Part shown: one piece after another, positions 62,204 to 64,000 of the stretch
Layout of the letters: each line of letters starts with the position of its first letter
How positions within the stretch are numbered: position 1 is the first letter of the stretch
Assembly: GCA_900769615.1 (NCBI GenBank)
Contig: CAAGHH010000021.1
Span: 62,001 to 126,000 of the forward strand
Direction of reading: 5' to 3'
Length of the DNA: 64,000 nt
Source of the DNA: Selenomonadales bacterium
GTDB taxonomy: Bacteria > Bacillota > Negativicutes > Selenomonadales > Selenomonadaceae
Program-made: the position numbers and the translations under genes
Notes under the pieces: generated by a model
The model's database searches: none
The model's input: the letters and a program-made list of their open reading frames with translations, nothing else
Told to the model about the DNA's origin: nothing

Positions 62204-63067
62204 TTATTCTCCTTCCGCAAATCCCACATTCATATTAATGTTGCCAATTCTCGTCTTAGCCACGATGCGGAAAGTAGTAAGCTTAGGACTAGCTATGCGG
62301 ATATTCGTGCCAACTATGGTTCCTGGCGGTGTAATGCGCACCTCTTTATCCTTGAACACATCATTGATATTCGATATACCGCGCCCAACAATGATATTAG
62401 CTGATTCTTCTACTGTTTCGCTGGCATCTTCTTCCGAAACAGCTGCCGGACTCTCCTTATCGAGCATAATCATCGAAAAATTGTGCATCGTCTCTGAGTC
62501 CATCGAAACAATAGCTCTGCCAGTTGGCGAACCGGTAAGACCGATTATAACTGCTATACCACTGACATTTAAAAAATTACTGTCATCAACTTCCATTTCC
62601 ACTTCACTGTGCATGCCAATCAAACTGAATATTCCCTGCTGCAAAGCCCTTTCAAATGGTTTAGCATAGGACTCCCGCAATACTGACACACGGCCAATGC
62701 GATTTTGGCAAAGTATCATCAGTGTATCAATCAAATCGTTCGCACTGATAGGTTTTTGCAAGAACGCACTTATCCCCGCTTCACGACCTCTTGCAACCAG
62801 ACTAGCGTCCTTCATCGCACTAATCATCACGATTCTAGCCTCGGGATCGAGCTCATAAATCCGCCGGCTGCATTCGATACCATCGGCATCAGGCAAATTC
62901 ATATCCATCGTTACTACTGCTGGTCTCATTTCTTCATAAAGCTTAACCGCTTCAGCAGCATCCTTAGCCTGCGCGCATACCTCAAAGTTGGTCTTGGCCA
63001 GACTTCCTGCCAGCATCGCTCGACTAATTTTGGAATCATCAACGATCATTACTTTGACTTTCTCCAC
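62204..63067 (-). CDS. Receiver-CheX fusion response regulator
   Basis: 287 residues: receiver domain (1-122) with acidic residues in VDDS, phospho-acceptor Asp55 and Lys105, then a CheX-like domain (about 135-287) with Glu221/Asn224 in EESANIIVG. The output is thus likely a phosphatase switched on or off by phosphorylation, or a cooperating pair with CheX next door. The start is a GTG at 63067 after AGGTGA. First gene of the MCP/CheX unit. Confidence 0.88.
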   Translation of the reverse strand: MEKVKVMIVDDSKISRAMLAGSLAKTNFEVCAQAKDAAEAVKLYEEMRPAVVTMDMNLPDADGIECSRRIYELDPEARIVMISAMKDASLVARGREAGISAFLQKPISANDLIDTLMILCQNRIGRVSVLRESYAKPFERALQQGIFSLIGMHSEVEMEVDDSNFLNVSGIAVIIGLTGSPTGRAIVSMDSETMHNFSMIMLDKESPAAVSEEDASETVEESANIIVGRGISNINDVFKDKEVRITPPGTIVGTNIRIASPKLTTFRIVAKTRIGNINMNVGFAEGE

Positions 63068-63223
63068 AAATGCTCACCTGCTTCTCTTTTCCATTCATTG
63101 GTTCATCACATGCTTGTAGCCAACATGTTTACATACTCTAACTAATTTTTAAAATTCGCTATTTTAACAACAAAAACCTTCCTATGATTTAAAAAATATT
63201 AATTAATACAATGTACCAAAAAT

Positions 63224-63243
63224 GACGCCTCTTACGAAGCGTC
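63224..63243 (-). terminator. Terminator after the VOC-domain gene
   Basis: GACGC / GCGTC 5-bp stem with a 10-base loop followed by ATTTTTGG, ten bases past the gene. Confidence 0.6.
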
Positions 63244-63252
63244 CTTTTGAGA

Positions 63253-63621
63253 TTATCTATCCTGTGGCAATATTTCAATCCAATAACCATCAGGATCATT
63301 TATAAAGTAAATACCCATAGCCTTATTTTCATAACAAATACAGCCCATAGCTTTATGACGCTCATACGCTGCTGCAAAGTCATCTACCGTAACTGCTAAA
63401 TGAAATTCATTTTCGCCGAGATTATATGGTTCTCTGCGGTCATGAATAAAAGTAAGTTCCAATTCATGCGAAGACTCACCGCCATCTGATAAATACACCA
63501 GCGTAAACCCATCCGCTTCTAAGCGATGTGATTCTTTAAAATCAAGCGCTGCCGCATAAAATTCCAAACTTCTTTTTAAATCAAGTACGTTAAAATTATT
63601 GTGCGCAAACTTAAACTTCAT
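63253..63621 (-). CDS. VOC-family (glyoxalase I-like) protein
   Basis: 122 residues with two vicinal-oxygen-chelate beta-alpha-beta modules. Glyoxalase-type features: NVLDLKRSLEFYAAALDFKE, HELELTFIH, FHLAVTVDDFAAAYERH, and the C-terminal INDPDGYWIEILP. Metal-ligand positions include His near the N-terminus, Glu in LELTF, His in EFHLAV and Glu in WIEIL. Probably a lactoylglutathione lyase-like detoxification enzyme; substrate unproven. It follows the putP-like gene by about 25 bases. Confidence 0.85.
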   Translation of the reverse strand: MKFKFAHNNFNVLDLKRSLEFYAAALDFKESHRLEADGFTLVYLSDGGESSHELELTFIHDRREPYNLGENEFHLAVTVDDFAAAYERHKAMGCICYENKAMGIYFINDPDGYWIEILPQDR

Positions 63622-63645
63622 ACATTATCAACCCCTATAGGCTAA

Positions 63646-64000
63646 TTATATCGTACTTTTTTCTACGGCGTCAAATGTTGTTTTTATCGAAGCTGACGGT
63701 TCCTTATCCATAAGACTTACGATATAGATAGCTGCCAGCGAAAACAAAAATCCTGGTACTATTTCATATAATCCCAGCCAAGCAAATTGTTTCCATATCA
63801 GCACGGTTATACCACCAGTAACGATACCAGCCAGCACACCATTACGCGTGGTCCGGCGCCAAAAAAGGGCCATTAATATTGAAGGTCCAAATGCTGCCCC
63901 AAAGCCGGCCCAAGCATAAGATACCATATCTAAAATAAAGCTATTAGGATTGAGTCCCAAAAATATTGCCAATGAAGCAATAACTAAAACGGATGCCCTG
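63646..64000 (-). CDS. putP: Sodium:proline symporter PutP-like transporter (5' end outside window)
   Basis: 118 C-terminal codons of a sodium/solute symporter family protein, frame open at the right edge. The segment SLAIFLGLNPNSFILDMVSYAWAGFGAAFGP and the ALFWRRTTRNGVLAGIVTGG motif match PutP-type symporters, followed by two further membrane helices and a short cytoplasmic tail. The substrate cannot be fixed from this fragment; proline is the family favourite. Confidence 0.85.
   Translation of the reverse strand, partial: RASVLVIASLAIFLGLNPNSFILDMVSYAWAGFGAAFGPSILMALFWRRTTRNGVLAGIVTGGITVLIWKQFAWLGLYEIVPGFLFSLAAIYIVSLMDKEPSASIKTTFDAVEKSTI

Overview
The window looks like chromosome from a motile, low-GC Firmicute, most likely a member of the Negativicutes (Selenomonadaceae-like); the exact genus cannot be read from this sequence. 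The gene orders are those of Bacillus subtilis (dprA-topA-trmFO-hslVU-codY-flagellar genes; mfd-yabN-divIC-yabR-tilS-hpt-ftsH-coaX; ywiB-argS-rpoE-pyrG). The sporulation genes that sit inside these blocks in Bacillus (spoIIE, spoVT, yabP/Q) are absent. Almost every gene is on the minus strand, so transcription runs from high to low coordinates.

Region 1-27.7 kb is one long flagellar/chemotaxis cluster. In transcription order it is flgB, flgC, fliE, fliF, fliG, fliH, fliI, fliJ, a lytic transglycosylase, a MotE/YlxF-like gene, fliK, flgD, a small flagellar-operon gene, flgE, flbD, fliL, fliM, fliY, cheY, fliO, fliP, fliQ, fliR, flhB, flhA, flhF, flhG, a PilZ gene, cheB and cheA (cut by the left edge). 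It encodes the basal body, export gate, C-ring switch, hook and part of the chemotaxis pathway. Three points break it up: a terminator before fliK, an intergenic repeat element plus terminator after flgE, and a promoter before fliL.

Region 27.8-35.5 kb holds codY, hslU, hslV, trmFO, topA and dprA, read from a promoter upstream of dprA. Region 35.5-38.5 kb holds folB, a 25-codon membrane-peptide ORF, an NlpC/P60 cell-wall hydrolase behind a cyclic-di-AMP (ydaO) riboswitch, RNase P RNA, and deoD, the only plus-strand gene. Region 38.5-51 kb is housekeeping: M18 aminopeptidase, dusB, coaX, birA, ftsH, hpt, tilS, an S1 protein, a DivIC/FtsB-like protein, a duplicated zinc-ribbon protein, a GT28 glycolipid glycosyltransferase, an SDR and a YabN methylase domain without MazG. 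Region 51-59.6 kb holds mfd, a cysteine-rich protein, pyrG, rpoE, argS and a YwiB-like gene. Region 59.6-63.1 kb is a second chemotaxis unit: an MCP, CheX and a receiver-CheX fusion. A VOC protein and the 3' end of a PutP-type symporter close the window.

I see no prophage, CRISPR array, insertion sequence, tRNA or defence system. The less ordinary items are small or regulatory: a promoter module with a palindrome repeated before three operons, the riboswitch, the hairpin-rich repeat element, two tiny ORFs, an exact 90-residue internal duplication in a zinc-ribbon protein, a delta subunit with a basic tail, and a MazG-less YabN. Nothing here amounts to a clearly new system.
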